DNA of 64,000 nucleotides from Flavobacterium ammonificans (GCF_020886115.1 NZ_AP025185.1:1736001-1800000); one strand, 5' to 3'. Positions 44,428-53,894 are shown, counted from the first letter of the stretch. Made by a program: numbers and translations. The notes: a model not told the origin generated them from the sequence alone.

Positions 44428-45117
44428 TTAGATAGCATTCCAAATCACATCATCTGGAGTAGGAGCAACAATAGTCAAAGCTTCTTTGGAAACAGGGTGA
44501 ATAAAAGAAAGCTTTCTTGCATGCAAATGTATTCCACCGTCGGGATTACTTCGGTCAAATCCGTATTTTAAGTCGCCTTTAATTGGCGAACCAATAGCAG
44601 CTAATTGTGCTCTAATTTGGTGATGTCTTCCCGTATGCAGTTCAATTTCTAAAGCAGTATAATTGTTGAGTTCTTTGATAATTTGATACTCTAAACTAGC
44701 CAATTTACTATCAGGAACTTCTTTAAGATGTGCTTTAGAAGTATTGTTTTTTTCGTTCCTTTTAAGATAATGAACTAACTTATCTTTAGATTTCTCAGGT
44801 TTGTTTTTGACAACTGCCCAATAGGTTTTTTGAGTTTCTCTGTTGCTGAAAAGTTCGTTCATTCGTGATAGCGCTTTGCTTGTTCGTGCAAAAGCTACGA
44901 TACCAGTTGTAGGTCTGTCCAAACGATGCACCACTCCTAAAAAAACTTCACCGGGCTTGTTGTATTTTTCTTTGATGTATTCTTTGACCACTTCACTTAA
45001 GGGTTTGTCGCCGGTTTTATCGCCTTGCACAATATCTCCCACGCGTTTATTCACTACGATAAGATGATTGTCTTCGTGAAGCACTTGTAGGTTGGATTTA
45101 TTAGAAACGATTTTCAT
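44428..45117 (-). CDS. RluA-family pseudouridine synthase
   Basis: The 229-residue protein has the RluA catalytic motif VHRLDRPTTGIVAFARTSKA, with the aspartate in HRLDR that attacks the uridine, then YWAVVKNKP and LHTGRHHQIRAQLAAIGSPIKGD. There is no N-terminal S4 domain, so this is a short stand-alone type like RluC/TruC-related enzymes without S4. It modifies uridines in rRNA or tRNA; the site is unknown. It is co-directional with panB, with the four-helix-bundle gene and its repeats in between. Confidence 0.92.
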   Translation of the reverse strand: MKIVSNKSNLQVLHEDNHLIVVNKRVGDIVQGDKTGDKPLSEVVKEYIKEKYNKPGEVFLGVVHRLDRPTTGIVAFARTSKALSRMNELFSNRETQKTYWAVVKNKPEKSKDKLVHYLKRNEKNNTSKAHLKEVPDSKLASLEYQIIKELNNYTALEIELHTGRHHQIRAQLAAIGSPIKGDLKYGFDRSNPDGGIHLHARKLSFIHPVSKEALTIVAPTPDDVIWNAI

Positions 45118-45124
45118 TGAGATA

Positions 45125-45156
45125 ATTTAGATTTTTAGAGGATTAGATTTTTAGAG
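45125..45156. repeat. Short 8-bp-period repeat array on the 3' side of the four-helix-bundle gene
   Basis: The 14-bp sequence TTAGATTTTTAGAG occurs at 45127-45140 and 45143-45156. On the minus strand the stretch reads as four 8-mers of the type NTCTAANN. The right copy overlaps the stop codon of the gene. It is inverted relative to the longer array at 45557-45644. Confidence 0.75.
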
Positions 45157-45496
45157 TAGACCTAAATTTCGAAATCATTTTGATAATTTCCTCTAACTCA
45201 TTTAATAGTGATTCCAATGTTTCAAATTCTAAAAATTTTAAATCATTAGAAATTAATAATTGAGTTTCAATTTCATAGGCCGAACCAATTGCAATTTCGA
45301 GAAATCTAGAAAATTCTTTGTTTGATGCTCTTGATAAACCTTCTGCAATATTGGATGGTATTGAAACAGAAGCTCTTCGCAATTGATTAGTTATTCCAAA
45401 TTTTTCATTCTCAGGAAAGTTGGCGGTTTCAGCATATATTTTGGAACAAAAAATTCTACTTCTTTTCCAAATCTCTAGATCTTTAAATCGATGCAT
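45143..45496 (-). CDS. Four-helix-bundle protein (23S rRNA IVP family)
   Basis: The 117-residue protein has the family signatures FKDLEIWKRSRIF, FGITNQLRRASVSIPSNIAEGLSR and EFSRFLEIAIGSAYEIETQLLIS. It folds as an up-down four-helix bundle that forms pentamers in solved members. Members were first seen in intervening sequences of 23S rRNA genes, but many are stand-alone, as here. The function is unknown. The gene is flanked on both sides by 8-bp-period repeats in inverted orientation, and it seems to interrupt a panB-pseudouridine synthase pair. It may therefore be an inserted unit. Confidence 0.9.
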   Translation of the reverse strand: MHRFKDLEIWKRSRIFCSKIYAETANFPENEKFGITNQLRRASVSIPSNIAEGLSRASNKEFSRFLEIAIGSAYEIETQLLISNDLKFLEFETLESLLNELEEIIKMISKFRSTLKI

Positions 45497-45556
45497 AAAA
45501 CCCTAATTATCTTTTAAATAAAAACTCAATTTTCTTCTAACCTAGTATTCTTAAAT

Positions 45557-45644
45557 ATCTAAGAATCCAAAAATCTGAATATCTAACAATCTAACTATCT
45601 AACTATCTAATAATCTAACAATCTAACAATCTAACAATCTAAAC
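45557..45644. repeat. Tandem 8-bp repeat array (11 units, ATCTAACA type)
   Basis: There are eleven consecutive 8-mers beginning ATCTAAGA, ATCCAAAA, ATCTGAAT, then eight with an ATCTAA core, mostly ATCTAACA. The array fills most of the gap between the four-helix-bundle start and the panB stop codon, which it touches. The units are too short and lack spacers, so this is not a CRISPR. Confidence 0.9.
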
Positions 45645-46462
45645 TAGTACTGTTCATTAGCATTTGGAAAATCAGATGATTTAACATCGTCTACATATTG
45701 ACTTATAGCCGAAGTCATTCCTTCGTATAAATTCATATAGCGTCTCAAGAAACGCGGACTGAATTCGTTATTCATCCCTAACATATCATGGATAACTAAT
45801 ACTTGTCCGTCAACGCCACCGCCAGCACCAATTCCGATGACAGGAATAGAAATGCTTTTGGCTACTTTTTCAGCTAAATGGGCTGGAATTTTTTCTACAA
45901 CTATTGCAAAACACCCTAAGTTTTCTAACATTTTAGCATCTTCCATTAGTTGTTCAGCTTCAGCATCTTCTTTGGCACGAACAGTGTAGGTTCCAAATTT
46001 ATATATGGATTGAGGAGTTAAACCTAGATGCCCCATCACTGGAATTCCGGCGTTTAATATTTTTTTAATAGAATCTTTAATTTCACTTCCACCTTCTAAT
46101 TTAACAGCATGACCGCCACTTTCTTTCATAATTCGAATTGCTGAACGAAGTGCTTCTTTCGAGTCTGATTGGTAGCTTCCAAAAGGCAAATCAACCACTA
46201 CTAATGAACGTTCAATTGCTCTAACTACAGATGATGCGTGATAAATCATTTGGTCCAAAGTAATTGGTAAGGTAGTTTCGTGTCCTGCCATTACATTGGA
46301 AGCAGAGTCTCCCACGAGAATTACATCAACTCCGGCCGAATCTACTATTTTCGCCATAGTAAAATCATAGGCAGTAAGCATTGAAATTTTTTCGCCATTG
46401 GCTTTCATTTCAATTAATGACTTTGTAGTAATTCTTTTGTAATCTTTTTTTGCGACAGACAT
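45644..46462 (-). CDS. panB: 3-methyl-2-oxobutanoate hydroxymethyltransferase
   Basis: The 272-residue protein has the PanB landmarks [47 protein letters not shown] (metal ligands in VGDS), [30 protein letters not shown] and [25 protein letters not shown]. It makes ketopantoate from 2-oxoisovalerate and methylene-tetrahydrofolate, the first step to pantothenate and CoA. The length is normal. It is divergent from the NTF2-like gene across 102 bp, which contains a small palindrome TCTACA-T-TGTAGA at 46512-46524. The last base of the repeat array is the first base of its stop codon on the plus strand. Confidence 0.97.
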   Translation of the reverse strand: MSVAKKDYKRITTKSLIEMKANGEKISMLTAYDFTMAKIVDSAGVDVILVGDSASNVMAGHETTLPITLDQMIYHASSVVRAIERSLVVVDLPFGSYQSDSKEALRSAIRIMKESGGHAVKLEGGSEIKDSIKKILNAGIPVMGHLGLTPQSIYKFGTYTVRAKEDAEAEQLMEDAKMLENLGCFAIVVEKIPAHLAEKVAKSISIPVIGIGAGGGVDGQVLVIHDMLGMNNEFSPRFLRRYMNLYEGMTSAISQYVDDVKSSDFPNANEQY

Positions 46463-46564
46463 AGTAATGTGTTTAATTGCGGTAAAGGTAATAAAATCAA
46501 TTTTTTTTAGCTCTACATTGTAGAATTATTGTTTAATTTGATATTTGTTTAATTATTTAGTGCT

Positions 46565-46996
46565 ATGCAAAGAATTGTATTTGTTTTATTACTTGTATTT
46601 TCCAGTTCATTATATTCTCAAAACGAGGAAGTAAAAGGCGTAATCGTTACTTTTTTTAAAGGCTTTCATGCCAAAGACTCTACAATAATTAAATCGGTTT
46701 GTGCTGAGAATATGATTTTACAATCTATTGCCGAATCTTCAAAAGGTACTCAATTAAAGAATCAAATTCCTCAAGACTTTTATCGTTCGATTGCTTCAAT
46801 TCCTAGCACGATGCTTTTTGAAGAAAGACTATTGGATTATTCTATTCAAGTAGATGGCGCTATGGCTCACGTATGGACACCTTACGAATTTTATGTGAAC
46901 AATAAGTTGAGCCACAAAGGAGTAAATGCATTTACTTTATTCAAGGATAATGGACTCTGGAAGATTGTGTATTTAATAGATACCAGGCGAAAGTAA
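46565..46996 (+). CDS. Exported NTF2/SnoaL-like protein of unknown function
   Basis: The 143-residue protein has a signal peptide (MQRIVFVLLLVFSSSLYSQ) and an NTF2-like fold pattern: VKGVIVTFFKGFHAKDSTIIKSVCAENMIL at the start and AHVWTPYEFYVNNKLSHKGVNAFTLFKDNGLWKIVYLIDTRRK at the end. The family includes enzymes and binding proteins, so no reaction can be assigned. It is probably periplasmic. The porin gene follows after 63 bp in the same direction. Confidence 0.82.
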   Translation: MQRIVFVLLLVFSSSLYSQNEEVKGVIVTFFKGFHAKDSTIIKSVCAENMILQSIAESSKGTQLKNQIPQDFYRSIASIPSTMLFEERLLDYSIQVDGAMAHVWTPYEFYVNNKLSHKGVNAFTLFKDNGLWKIVYLIDTRRK

Positions 46997-47059
46997 TTTT
47001 GATTATATATATGTAAACCCAATTTATGCTTTAATTTAGGATAATATTACACCACTGAA

Positions 47060-48118
47060 ATGAAATCTATTTTTTTAAAAGGGCTCCTTTTTTTTGGATT
47101 AATTTTAAATGCCCAAAATGACAAAAAGTTTGCAATTACTTTATCAGGGTTTGTAGAAACCTACTATGCTTATGATTTTAATTCTAGTGGTTCTGAATCA
47201 AAATTGCCGTTTATGTACAATTACAATAGGCATAACGAAGTTAATCTGAACCTTGGATTACTTCGTGCTAAAGTAGATTACGATAATACTTATGCCAGTA
47301 TTGCTTTTCATTCGGGAACCTATGTAGATGATAATTATGCTAATGAGAAAATAAAATACATCAACGAAGCCTTTATAGGCTTGTATTTGGATAATCTAAA
47401 AAAGCATTCAATTGAGGTTGGAATAATGCCAAGTTATATTGGATTTGAGTCTGCGGCTACTGCTACCAACTTGACACTTACACGATCTATTTTAGCCGAA
47501 AATTCTCCTTATTTTATGACTGGTATAAAGTACAATAATACGCTTAGTGAGCGATTAAATTTTTCAATTTTTATAACTAACGGATGGCAAAGAATTAGTC
47601 GTGCTGATAATAAACAGACTCCTTCAATAGGTACTCAATTGGTATATACTACCGCAAATAACTCTTTGTTCAATTGGAGTACATTTGTAGGAGAAGAATT
47701 TAATGGGATTGATTTTTCCCCTCGCTATTTTAGTAATTTGTATTGGGATAAAAAATGGGATTCGCGATGGCGAACTATTGTAGGATTTGATTTTGGTTTG
47801 CAAAATAAAAGTCAAGTCGGTAATTCAACAAAGTTGTGGTATAGTCCAGTAGTAATTTCTCAATATACCATTAGCCCGAAATGGCAAACCGCATTCAGAG
47901 CAGAGTATTATCAAGACAAACACAATGTACTCATCGCCACTTTAGATGAATTTAAAACTGTTGGTTTTTCTATGAACTTGGATTATCTATTGAATGACAA
48001 AACTAAATTTAGAACCGAATTACGTCATTTTAGTAGTGAAAACAATTTGTTTACTACTAGTACAATGAACACTACATCCAATTTATTTTTCACCTCCAGC
48101 TTGTGTTTCGAATTCTAA
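47060..48118 (+). CDS. Outer-membrane beta-barrel porin (OmpL-like/BBP2 type)
   Basis: The 352-residue protein has a signal peptide (FLKGLLFFGLILNAQ) and opens with FAITLSGFVETYYAYDFN, typical of putative beta-barrel porin-2 proteins. Alternating aromatic/polar strands follow (SIAFHSGTYVDDNYA; LNFSIFITNGWQRIS; WRTIVGFDFGLQNKS) and it ends in the C-terminal aromatic strand [11 protein letters not shown]. It should form a barrel in the outer membrane; the substrate is unknown. Its 3' end overlaps the sdaA stop by 4 bp, tail to tail, with no terminator in between. Confidence 0.85.
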   Translation: MKSIFLKGLLFFGLILNAQNDKKFAITLSGFVETYYAYDFNSSGSESKLPFMYNYNRHNEVNLNLGLLRAKVDYDNTYASIAFHSGTYVDDNYANEKIKYINEAFIGLYLDNLKKHSIEVGIMPSYIGFESAATATNLTLTRSILAENSPYFMTGIKYNNTLSERLNFSIFITNGWQRISRADNKQTPSIGTQLVYTTANNSLFNWSTFVGEEFNGIDFSPRYFSNLYWDKKWDSRWRTIVGFDFGLQNKSQVGNSTKLWYSPVVISQYTISPKWQTAFRAEYYQDKHNVLIATLDEFKTVGFSMNLDYLLNDKTKFRTELRHFSSENNLFTTSTMNTTSNLFFTSSLCFEF

Positions 48119-49542
48119 CAATCCGACATATTTACAGCTACTGCTAATCCTCCTTGAGAAGTCTCTTTGTATTTAGAGTTCATGTCTTTGGCCGTTTGCC
48201 ACATGGTATCTACTACTTTATCCAAAGGAACTTTTACATTTTTTGGATCAGTAGCCAATGCTAATTCAGCAGCATTAATCGCTTTAATTGCACCCATTGT
48301 ATTTCTTTCAATACATGGAATTTGTACCAAGCCTTCTATTGGATCACAAGTTAATCCCAAATGATGCTCCATCGCAATTTCGGCAGCAATTAAAACCTGG
48401 CTCGGACTTCCGCCCATCAGTTCGCACAAAGCTGCCGCAGCCATAGCGGATGACACGCCAATTTCTGCTTGACAACCACCCATAGCAGCTGATATAGTGG
48501 CTCCTTGTTTAAAAATACTGCCAATTTCTCCAGCAACTAATAAAAATTGTTTGACTTCTTTTTCTCCTGCTTGGTGGTTTTCAATCACCATATAATACAT
48601 CAGAACAGCAGGAATAACTCCAGCACTTCCGTTAGTTGGTGCAGTCACTACTCGGCCTAAGGAAGCGTTTACTTCATTAACAGCCAAAGCAAAACAGCTC
48701 ACCCATTTTAAGATTTGGCGGAATTTTACATCTGTTTTTCTGATTTGTTCTAACCAAGTTTGTGGCGAATCATAGTTCGATAGTCCAATCAAATCTTGGT
48801 GCATATCAAAAGCTCTTCTTCGAACATTGAGTCCGCCAGGTAAAACACCTTCAGAATGACAACCCAAATACATGCATTCTAGCATTGTGTTCCATATACG
48901 TAGCAGTTCTTCATGGATCTCATTTTCAGAACGCATTGATTTTTCATTTTCATAAACGATTTCTGAAATTGATTTTTCTTCTGATGTAGCAAACTGTAGT
49001 AAGTCGGCTGCATTATTTATAATATACGGAAAAGCACATTTGATGGCTTGTTTCTTTTTCGCATTCACTCGTTCTTCAACGACAACAAAACCTCCTCCAA
49101 TAGAATAGTAGGTGGCTTCATAATGATCATTTTCGTTGAAAAAAGCGGAAAATTTAATACCGTTAGAATGAAAAGGAAGAAAGTTTTTGTTGAAAACAAT
49201 TGCAGTTTTTGGATCAAATTCAATTGTATTTTCTCCACCTAAATTAATTTTTTTCTCTTTTATAATTTGATCTGTAATTCCTTTGATGTCTTCAACTGGA
49301 ATTGTTTCTGGATTTTGATTACTAAGTCCTAGCATTACTGCTAAATCAGTTGCGTGTCCTTTGCCTGTAAGCGAAAGTGAACCGTATAAATCTACTCGTA
49401 TGGAGCTAACTTGAATTAGTCTATTTTCTTTTCGAAGTTCTGCTAAAAAACGTTCAGCAGCTCTCCACGGACCTAAGGTGTGGGAGCTCGATGGTCCAAC
49501 ACCGATTTTCAACATATCGAAAACAGAAATACATTCTTCCAT
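48115..49542 (-). CDS. sdaA: L-serine ammonia-lyase (single-chain, Fe-S)
   Basis: The 475-residue protein begins [32 protein letters not shown], the serine dehydratase beta-domain motif. The alpha domain follows with [38 protein letters not shown] and [27 protein letters not shown], whose cysteines bind the 4Fe-4S cluster. It turns L-serine into pyruvate and ammonia in the cytoplasm. I chose ATG at 49542; the frame remains open for 23 more codons to 49611, but that extension has no family resemblance. TAATTTTG on the minus strand at 49567-49560 may be the -7 box. Confidence 0.95.
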   Translation of the reverse strand: MEECISVFDMLKIGVGPSSSHTLGPWRAAERFLAELRKENRLIQVSSIRVDLYGSLSLTGKGHATDLAVMLGLSNQNPETIPVEDIKGITDQIIKEKKINLGGENTIEFDPKTAIVFNKNFLPFHSNGIKFSAFFNENDHYEATYYSIGGGFVVVEERVNAKKKQAIKCAFPYIINNAADLLQFATSEEKSISEIVYENEKSMRSENEIHEELLRIWNTMLECMYLGCHSEGVLPGGLNVRRRAFDMHQDLIGLSNYDSPQTWLEQIRKTDVKFRQILKWVSCFALAVNEVNASLGRVVTAPTNGSAGVIPAVLMYYMVIENHQAGEKEVKQFLLVAGEIGSIFKQGATISAAMGGCQAEIGVSSAMAAAALCELMGGSPSQVLIAAEIAMEHHLGLTCDPIEGLVQIPCIERNTMGAIKAINAAELALATDPKNVKVPLDKVVDTMWQTAKDMNSKYKETSQGGLAVAVNMSDC

Positions 49543-49656
49543 AAAAATTAAACTTTTCTCAAAATTATAAAAATAATTAGAAATATTTTGATAATTAATT
49601 TGATTTAACAATGATATTTTTAATTAATCGTAATTATTGCATTTCAAATTTTAATT

Positions 49657-49689
49657 TTTGTATGTATATTCTAAATATATCTACATTTG
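49657..49689 (+). promoter_or_regulatory. Predicted promoter of the M14 peptidase gene
   Basis: TTTG (49657-49660), a 21-bp spacer and TACATTTG (49682-49689) fit the Bacteroidota consensus, ending 29 bp before the ATG at 49719. Confidence 0.65.
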
Positions 49690-49718
49690 ATATTCTATAA
49701 ATTAGTTTTACTATTCCT

Positions 49719-52226
49719 ATGAAAAAATCTATTTTTTTGATTTCTTTTTTGTTTTTGTATGGTTTACACTCACAAGCTCAAATTAAATCTCCTTCTGAAT
49801 TTTTGCCTAATTATGGCAAACAAATTACATTTCACCATCAAGCTGAAGCCTACTTTAGTCATTTAGTTAAAGAGTCATCGTTGATTAAACACCAGGTCTA
49901 TGGTCAAACCAATGAAGAGCGAAACCTGAATGTTTATTTTGTTTCGACTCCTGAAAACTTGGCTAATTTGGATCAAATTAGGAAAAATAATTTGAGCGCT
50001 ATTGGTCTTTCCAATCAACAAAATCAGAAAATTGGCGATAAGCTGATTGTTTGGATTAGTTTTAGTGTGCATGGAAATGAATATGCTGGGATGGAAAGTG
50101 CTATGACTGTGGCATATGAATTATTAAATCCTGCGAATAAAGAAACCAAAGAATGGTTAAAAAATACAATCGTAATTTTAGATCCTTGTGAAAATCCTGA
50201 TGGTCAATCTCGTTATGCTAATTGGTTGCGTGAAATTTCAGGAAAGAAAACCCATCCAGGTTTGTCTGATAGAGAACATATGGAAGTTTGGCCAGGCGGA
50301 AGATACAATCATTATGTATTTGATTTGAATAGAGACTGGGCTTGGCAAACACAAGTTGAATCTCAAAAGCGAATTGCGTTATACAATCAATGGATGCCAC
50401 AAGTTCACGCAGATATTCACGAAATGGGGTATGAATCTCCGTATTTTTTTCCACCATCTGCGGAGCCGTTGCATGAATTTATTGACCAATACCAAAAAGA
50501 CTTTCATTTTTCTCTTGGAAAAAATATCGCAGCCAAGTTTGATAAAGAAAACTGGTTGTACAATACGCGTGAACGTTTTGATTTGTTTTATCCAAGTTAT
50601 GGAGATACGTATCCAACCTATAATGGAGCGGTTGGTATGACTTTGGAGCAAGGGGGGATAGGAGCTGGTCGCGAAATTAAATTAGCTAACGGAACTCATT
50701 TAACTACTAAAGATCGATTAACTCATCATGCAAAAGCAGTTTTGACCATAATTGAAACGGCATCTAATCAGTCGGATCAATTGTTAAAAGGTTTTAGAGG
50801 TTTTATGACTAATTCCAGAAAAAAAGCCAAAGGAGTATATGCCACTTATGTGATGAAGAACAATCCGAAGTCGGAACAATTAGTTGAATTATTAAAGAAA
50901 AATGGAATTGAATATTCGTACGCCAATGCTAGTCAAAAAAACATTGGATACAATTATAAAACCAAAAAAGACAATACATTTTCTATCGAGCCAAATGATT
51001 TAATCATCAAGGCAGATCAACCAAGAGGTGTAATGACCCAAGTTTTATTTGAACCCAACCAAAAATTGAATGATAGTTTGTCTTATGATATCACGGCTTG
51101 GGATTTGCCATTGGCTTATGGATTAGAAGGATATGCGTTAAAAAATAGTGTGGCTTTAAGCACCAAAGCTGCGATTGAGAAAAAGCAATTCAATGCACCA
51201 GAAAAAGTATACGCCTTTCATATTCCTTGGAATAATAGAACTTCCGCAAAGATAGTTTCTCAATTGCTTCAAAACGGAATAAAAGTGAGAACAGCAGCAC
51301 AGAAAGCCGTTTTCGGAGATGTTATTGTTGAGTCTGGCGGATTGATTGTTAGTAAAGGGGACAATCCAACCATAACTAACTTTGAAAAAACTGTAGGTGA
51401 TTTAATTCAATCAAAAGCGGATTATAATTACTTAACTTCAGGTTTTTCAGTGAATGCACGTGATTTAGGTGGAGAAAACTTCTCATTAATTAAGATGCCA
51501 AAAATTCTATTGTTGTCAGGAAAAGGAGTAAATCCAACAGAGTTTGGAGCGGTTTGGCATTATTTAGACGAAGTTATTCAATATCCAACGAGTATTGTAG
51601 ATGTTAGTAATGTAGGAAGAATAGATTGGTCAGAATACAATACGCTAATTTTGGCGGATGGAAATTATAACTTTTCTGAAGATTTTAGCAAACAATTAGA
51701 AAATTGGATTGCAAAAGGAGGAAAGGTAATTGCTATGAATGAGGCATTGAGCCAATTTGAGAAAACAGAAAGTTATGCTTTACGTGTTTTTGCTTCGGAT
51801 GAAGAGAAAACAAAATCTGAAAATGCTGCCAAAGAAAAAGAACTTAAGAGTCGTTTGCTAGATTACCACAATCATGAAAGAAGATTAATTTCATCTTCTA
51901 TTCCAGGAGCAATTATCGAAAATTCGATAGATGCTTCTCATCCATTGGCATTTGGATTAGGTTCCAATTATTTTAGTTTGAAAACGGATGCAAGAAAATA
52001 TTCCTTATTGACGAATGCCTCTAATGTGATTTATGTTCCTAAAAACTACAGAAGTTATGGTTTTATTGGACATGAATTGAAGAAGCAATTAGCTGAAACG
52101 GTTACGTTTGCAGTAGAGAAAAAGAACAAAGGAACTTTGATTTATATGATAGACAATCCTTTGTTTAGAGGATTTTGGGAAAATGGAATCCTGCTATTTA
52201 GTAATGCTTTGTTTCAAGTACAGTAA
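49719..52226 (+). CDS. Secreted M14-family zinc metallopeptidase
   Basis: The 835-residue protein has a signal peptide (MKKSIFLISFLFLYGLHSQAQ). The M14 zinc site is HGNE (118-121) with a later histidine in QVHADIHEMG. DPCENPDGQSRYANWL and FDLNRDWAW match the arginine/asparagine substrate-binding region, and the catalytic glutamate is in VGMTLEQGG. The peptidase domain occupies about 40-360. The C-terminal 450 residues hold a glutamine-amidotransferase-like fold (LILADGNYNFSEDFSKQLENWIAKGGKVIAMNEAL), common in long Bacteroidota members. It is exported, and cleaves peptides from the C-terminal side or hydrolyses amide substrates. It is a single-gene unit with its own promoter and terminator. 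Confidence 0.92.
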   Translation: MKKSIFLISFLFLYGLHSQAQIKSPSEFLPNYGKQITFHHQAEAYFSHLVKESSLIKHQVYGQTNEERNLNVYFVSTPENLANLDQIRKNNLSAIGLSNQQNQKIGDKLIVWISFSVHGNEYAGMESAMTVAYELLNPANKETKEWLKNTIVILDPCENPDGQSRYANWLREISGKKTHPGLSDREHMEVWPGGRYNHYVFDLNRDWAWQTQVESQKRIALYNQWMPQVHADIHEMGYESPYFFPPSAEPLHEFIDQYQKDFHFSLGKNIAAKFDKENWLYNTRERFDLFYPSYGDTYPTYNGAVGMTLEQGGIGAGREIKLANGTHLTTKDRLTHHAKAVLTIIETASNQSDQLLKGFRGFMTNSRKKAKGVYATYVMKNNPKSEQLVELLKKNGIEYSYANASQKNIGYNYKTKKDNTFSIEPNDLIIKADQPRGVMTQVLFEPNQKLNDSLSYDITAWDLPLAYGLEGYALKNSVALSTKAAIEKKQFNAPEKVYAFHIPWNNRTSAKIVSQLLQNGIKVRTAAQKAVFGDVIVESGGLIVSKGDNPTITNFEKTVGDLIQSKADYNYLTSGFSVNARDLGGENFSLIKMPKILLLSGKGVNPTEFGAVWHYLDEVIQYPTSIVDVSNVGRIDWSEYNTLILADGNYNFSEDFSKQLENWIAKGGKVIAMNEALSQFEKTESYALRVFASDEEKTKSENAAKEKELKSRLLDYHNHERRLISSSIPGAIIENSIDASHPLAFGLGSNYFSLKTDARKYSLLTNASNVIYVPKNYRSYGFIGHELKKQLAETVTFAVEKKNKGTLIYMIDNPLFRGFWENGILLFSNALFQVQ

Positions 52227-52243
52227 AGCATTTGTGATGAATA

Positions 52244-52272
52244 AAAAAGAGCACCAAATTGGTGCTCTTTTT
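52244..52272. terminator. Bidirectional terminator between the M14 peptidase and lipoprotein genes
   Basis: AAAAAGAGCACCAA (52244-52257) and TTGGTGCTCTTTTT (52259-52272) form a near-perfect stem with A- and T-runs on the outside, suitable for both convergent genes. Confidence 0.9.
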
Positions 52273-52289
52273 GTTTTGATATAATTCCA

Positions 52290-52739
52290 TTATTTATTTC
52301 TAAGCCTTAGTCCAAGGGGTACTTTTACAATTCCTTTTTCGTAAATGTTAATATACAATACAATTGGTTTCGTTTGTCCTTCCCATTTTAGTTCGTAAAC
52401 ATCTAAGAAACCAGCACCCATATCACTTCTTTTAGTAGGGAAGGGGCAGCAACTTCCCAGTTTAGTGTAGGTTATTTTTTCTCCTCTTGGCCCAGCCAAA
52501 GCATTTAAAAAACGATCTTGGTTGGCATCGGTAGCACTAGTTTTGTAAAATATATTGATAGGATAATCTTTGTCGTAGCCGTATTTTTTATCTGTACTGA
52601 ATTCTCTAATGACAAATGTATTGTCTTTATTTACTACTAGGTCAGGAGCTGAATCATCGACATTTTTTAAGGTAGATCGAGTGCTTACGCAGGAACTTAG
52701 TAGAATTGAAATACTTAAAATAGATATAATTTTTTTCAT
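52290..52739 (-). CDS. Predicted lipoprotein of unknown function
   Basis: The 149-residue protein has the lipobox ILLSSC (C17) in MKKIISILSISILLSSCVSTRSTLKN. The mature part includes DKDYPINIFYKTSATDANQDRFLNALAGPRGEKITYTKLGSCCPF and ends GIVKVPLGLRLRNK. I recall similar small lipoproteins in Flavobacteriaceae but no named family. The vicinal cysteines in GSCCPF could be redox- or metal-active; nothing else supports a function. It is probably anchored in the outer or inner membrane facing the periplasm. Confidence 0.82.
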   Translation of the reverse strand: MKKIISILSISILLSSCVSTRSTLKNVDDSAPDLVVNKDNTFVIREFSTDKKYGYDKDYPINIFYKTSATDANQDRFLNALAGPRGEKITYTKLGSCCPFPTKRSDMGAGFLDVYELKWEGQTKPIVLYINIYEKGIVKVPLGLRLRNK

Positions 52740-52896
52740 AATTTATAAAGTTTTAAATGCCAAAACTGTTTACAAAACTCCAACAAATATAAATAGAACT
52801 TTGTAGGCTTGTTAAAAATAACAATAATTATGCCCAAATTAATTGTTTTTATTGCCAATAAGAATTCTTATTTTTACAGAAATTAATTAAATAATT

Positions 52897-53454
52897 ATGA
52901 ATGTATTTTTTCAAACTTGGCCTTGGTATGTTTCAGGTTTTCTAATTGGTTTGATTATGTTAAGTTTGATTTTTTTCGGAAAACAATTCGGTATGTCATC
53001 CAATCTAGAAACACTTTGTTCCATGTCAGGATTAGGTAAAAAAGTTTCTTATTTCAATTTTGATTGGAAAACCAATAAATGGAATTTGATGGTAGTTTTA
53101 GGCGCTATGCTTGGCGGATTTGTTGCCGTTAACTTTATGAGTGATCCAACTAATGTTACGATAAATCCAGCTACGGTTTATCAATTGTCTACACTTGGAA
53201 TTGATGCTCCTGATGGAAAGTTAGCACCCGATGCTCTTTTTGGAAATCAAATATTTGAATCACCTAAAAGTATTTTCATTTTATTAATTGGTGGAATTTT
53301 AATTGGTTTCGGAACGCGCTATGCTGGAGGCTGTACTTCTGGACATGCTATTTCAGGATTGAGTAATTTACAACTTCCTTCATTGAAAGCCGTGATTGGG
53401 TTTTTTATTGGCGGATTGATTATGGCACATTTGATTTTACCTCTAATTTTTTAA
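52897..53454 (+). CDS. YeeE/YedE-family transporter, first half
   Basis: The 185-residue protein has about five membrane segments. The family motif RYAGGCTSGHAISGLSNLQLPSLKAVIGFFIGG near residue 146 has the cysteine that in YeeE (TsuA) lies along the thiosulfate path. Full-length YeeE has about 350 residues with two such repeats; here the second repeat is a separate gene 3 bp downstream. It probably carries thiosulfate or another small sulfur compound across the inner membrane. The MSDPTNVTINPATVYQLSTLGIDAPDGKLAP loop is periplasmic. Confidence 0.88.
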   Translation: MNVFFQTWPWYVSGFLIGLIMLSLIFFGKQFGMSSNLETLCSMSGLGKKVSYFNFDWKTNKWNLMVVLGAMLGGFVAVNFMSDPTNVTINPATVYQLSTLGIDAPDGKLAPDALFGNQIFESPKSIFILLIGGILIGFGTRYAGGCTSGHAISGLSNLQLPSLKAVIGFFIGGLIMAHLILPLIF

Positions 53455-53457
53455 ATT

Positions 53458-53871
53458 ATGAAATATTTTAAATTTTTACTTGTAGGTTTTGTTTTCGGGA
53501 TTGTTTTAACCAAATCAGAGGCAGTTTCTTGGTACCGCATTTATGAAATGTTTCATTTTCAATCATTTCATATGTATGGAATTATTTCAGTTGCCATTGC
53601 AACAGGAATTATTGGCATTCAACTTATTAAAAGGAATAATATAAAAGCATTAGATGGTTCTGCCATTGTAATTAAGGATAAAGACAACAGCACCGCTCGA
53701 TATATTTTTGGAGGTATCTTTTTTGGATTAGGTTGGGGATTAGTAGGTTCTTGTCCAGGACCGATCTTTATTTTATTAGGAGCTGGATTTCTACCTGTAA
53801 TTGTAGTATTTATAGGTGCTTTGATTGGAACTACTTTGTATGGAATTTTGAAGAAAAAATTACCACACTAA
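53458..53871 (+). CDS. YeeE/YedE-family transporter, second half (DUF6691-like)
   Basis: The 137-residue protein has four membrane segments and the motif FGLGWGLVGSCPGPIFILLGAG, the counterpart of GGCTSGH in the first half. MKYFKFLLVGFVFGIVLTKSEAVSWYRIYEMFHFQSFHMYG is a recurring start for these paired proteins. It begins 3 bp after the stop of the first half, so both are translated together and probably form one transporter. A terminator overlaps the end of the next, convergent gene. Confidence 0.88.
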   Translation: MKYFKFLLVGFVFGIVLTKSEAVSWYRIYEMFHFQSFHMYGIISVAIATGIIGIQLIKRNNIKALDGSAIVIKDKDNSTARYIFGGIFFGLGWGLVGSCPGPIFILLGAGFLPVIVVFIGALIGTTLYGILKKKLPH

Positions 53872-53894
53872 ATAACAATCCATTTACTATTGAG

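Noticed and set aside
45143..45496. Intervening sequence of a 23S rRNA gene
   Set aside because: The protein family is associated with 23S inserts, but there is no rRNA sequence around it; it lies between protein genes.
45557..45644. Regular repeats that might suggest a CRISPR array
   Set aside because: Units are 8 bp in direct tandem with no spacers and no cas genes nearby; it is a simple tandem array.
49543..49611. N-terminal extension of sdaA to an upstream start
   Set aside because: The 23 extra residues are AT-rich filler with no family match, and the family normally starts at [10 protein letters not shown].
50356..50651. Open frames on both strands inside the M14 peptidase gene
   Set aside because: They overlap the conserved zinc-ligand region of a clear gene and show no protein-like composition.
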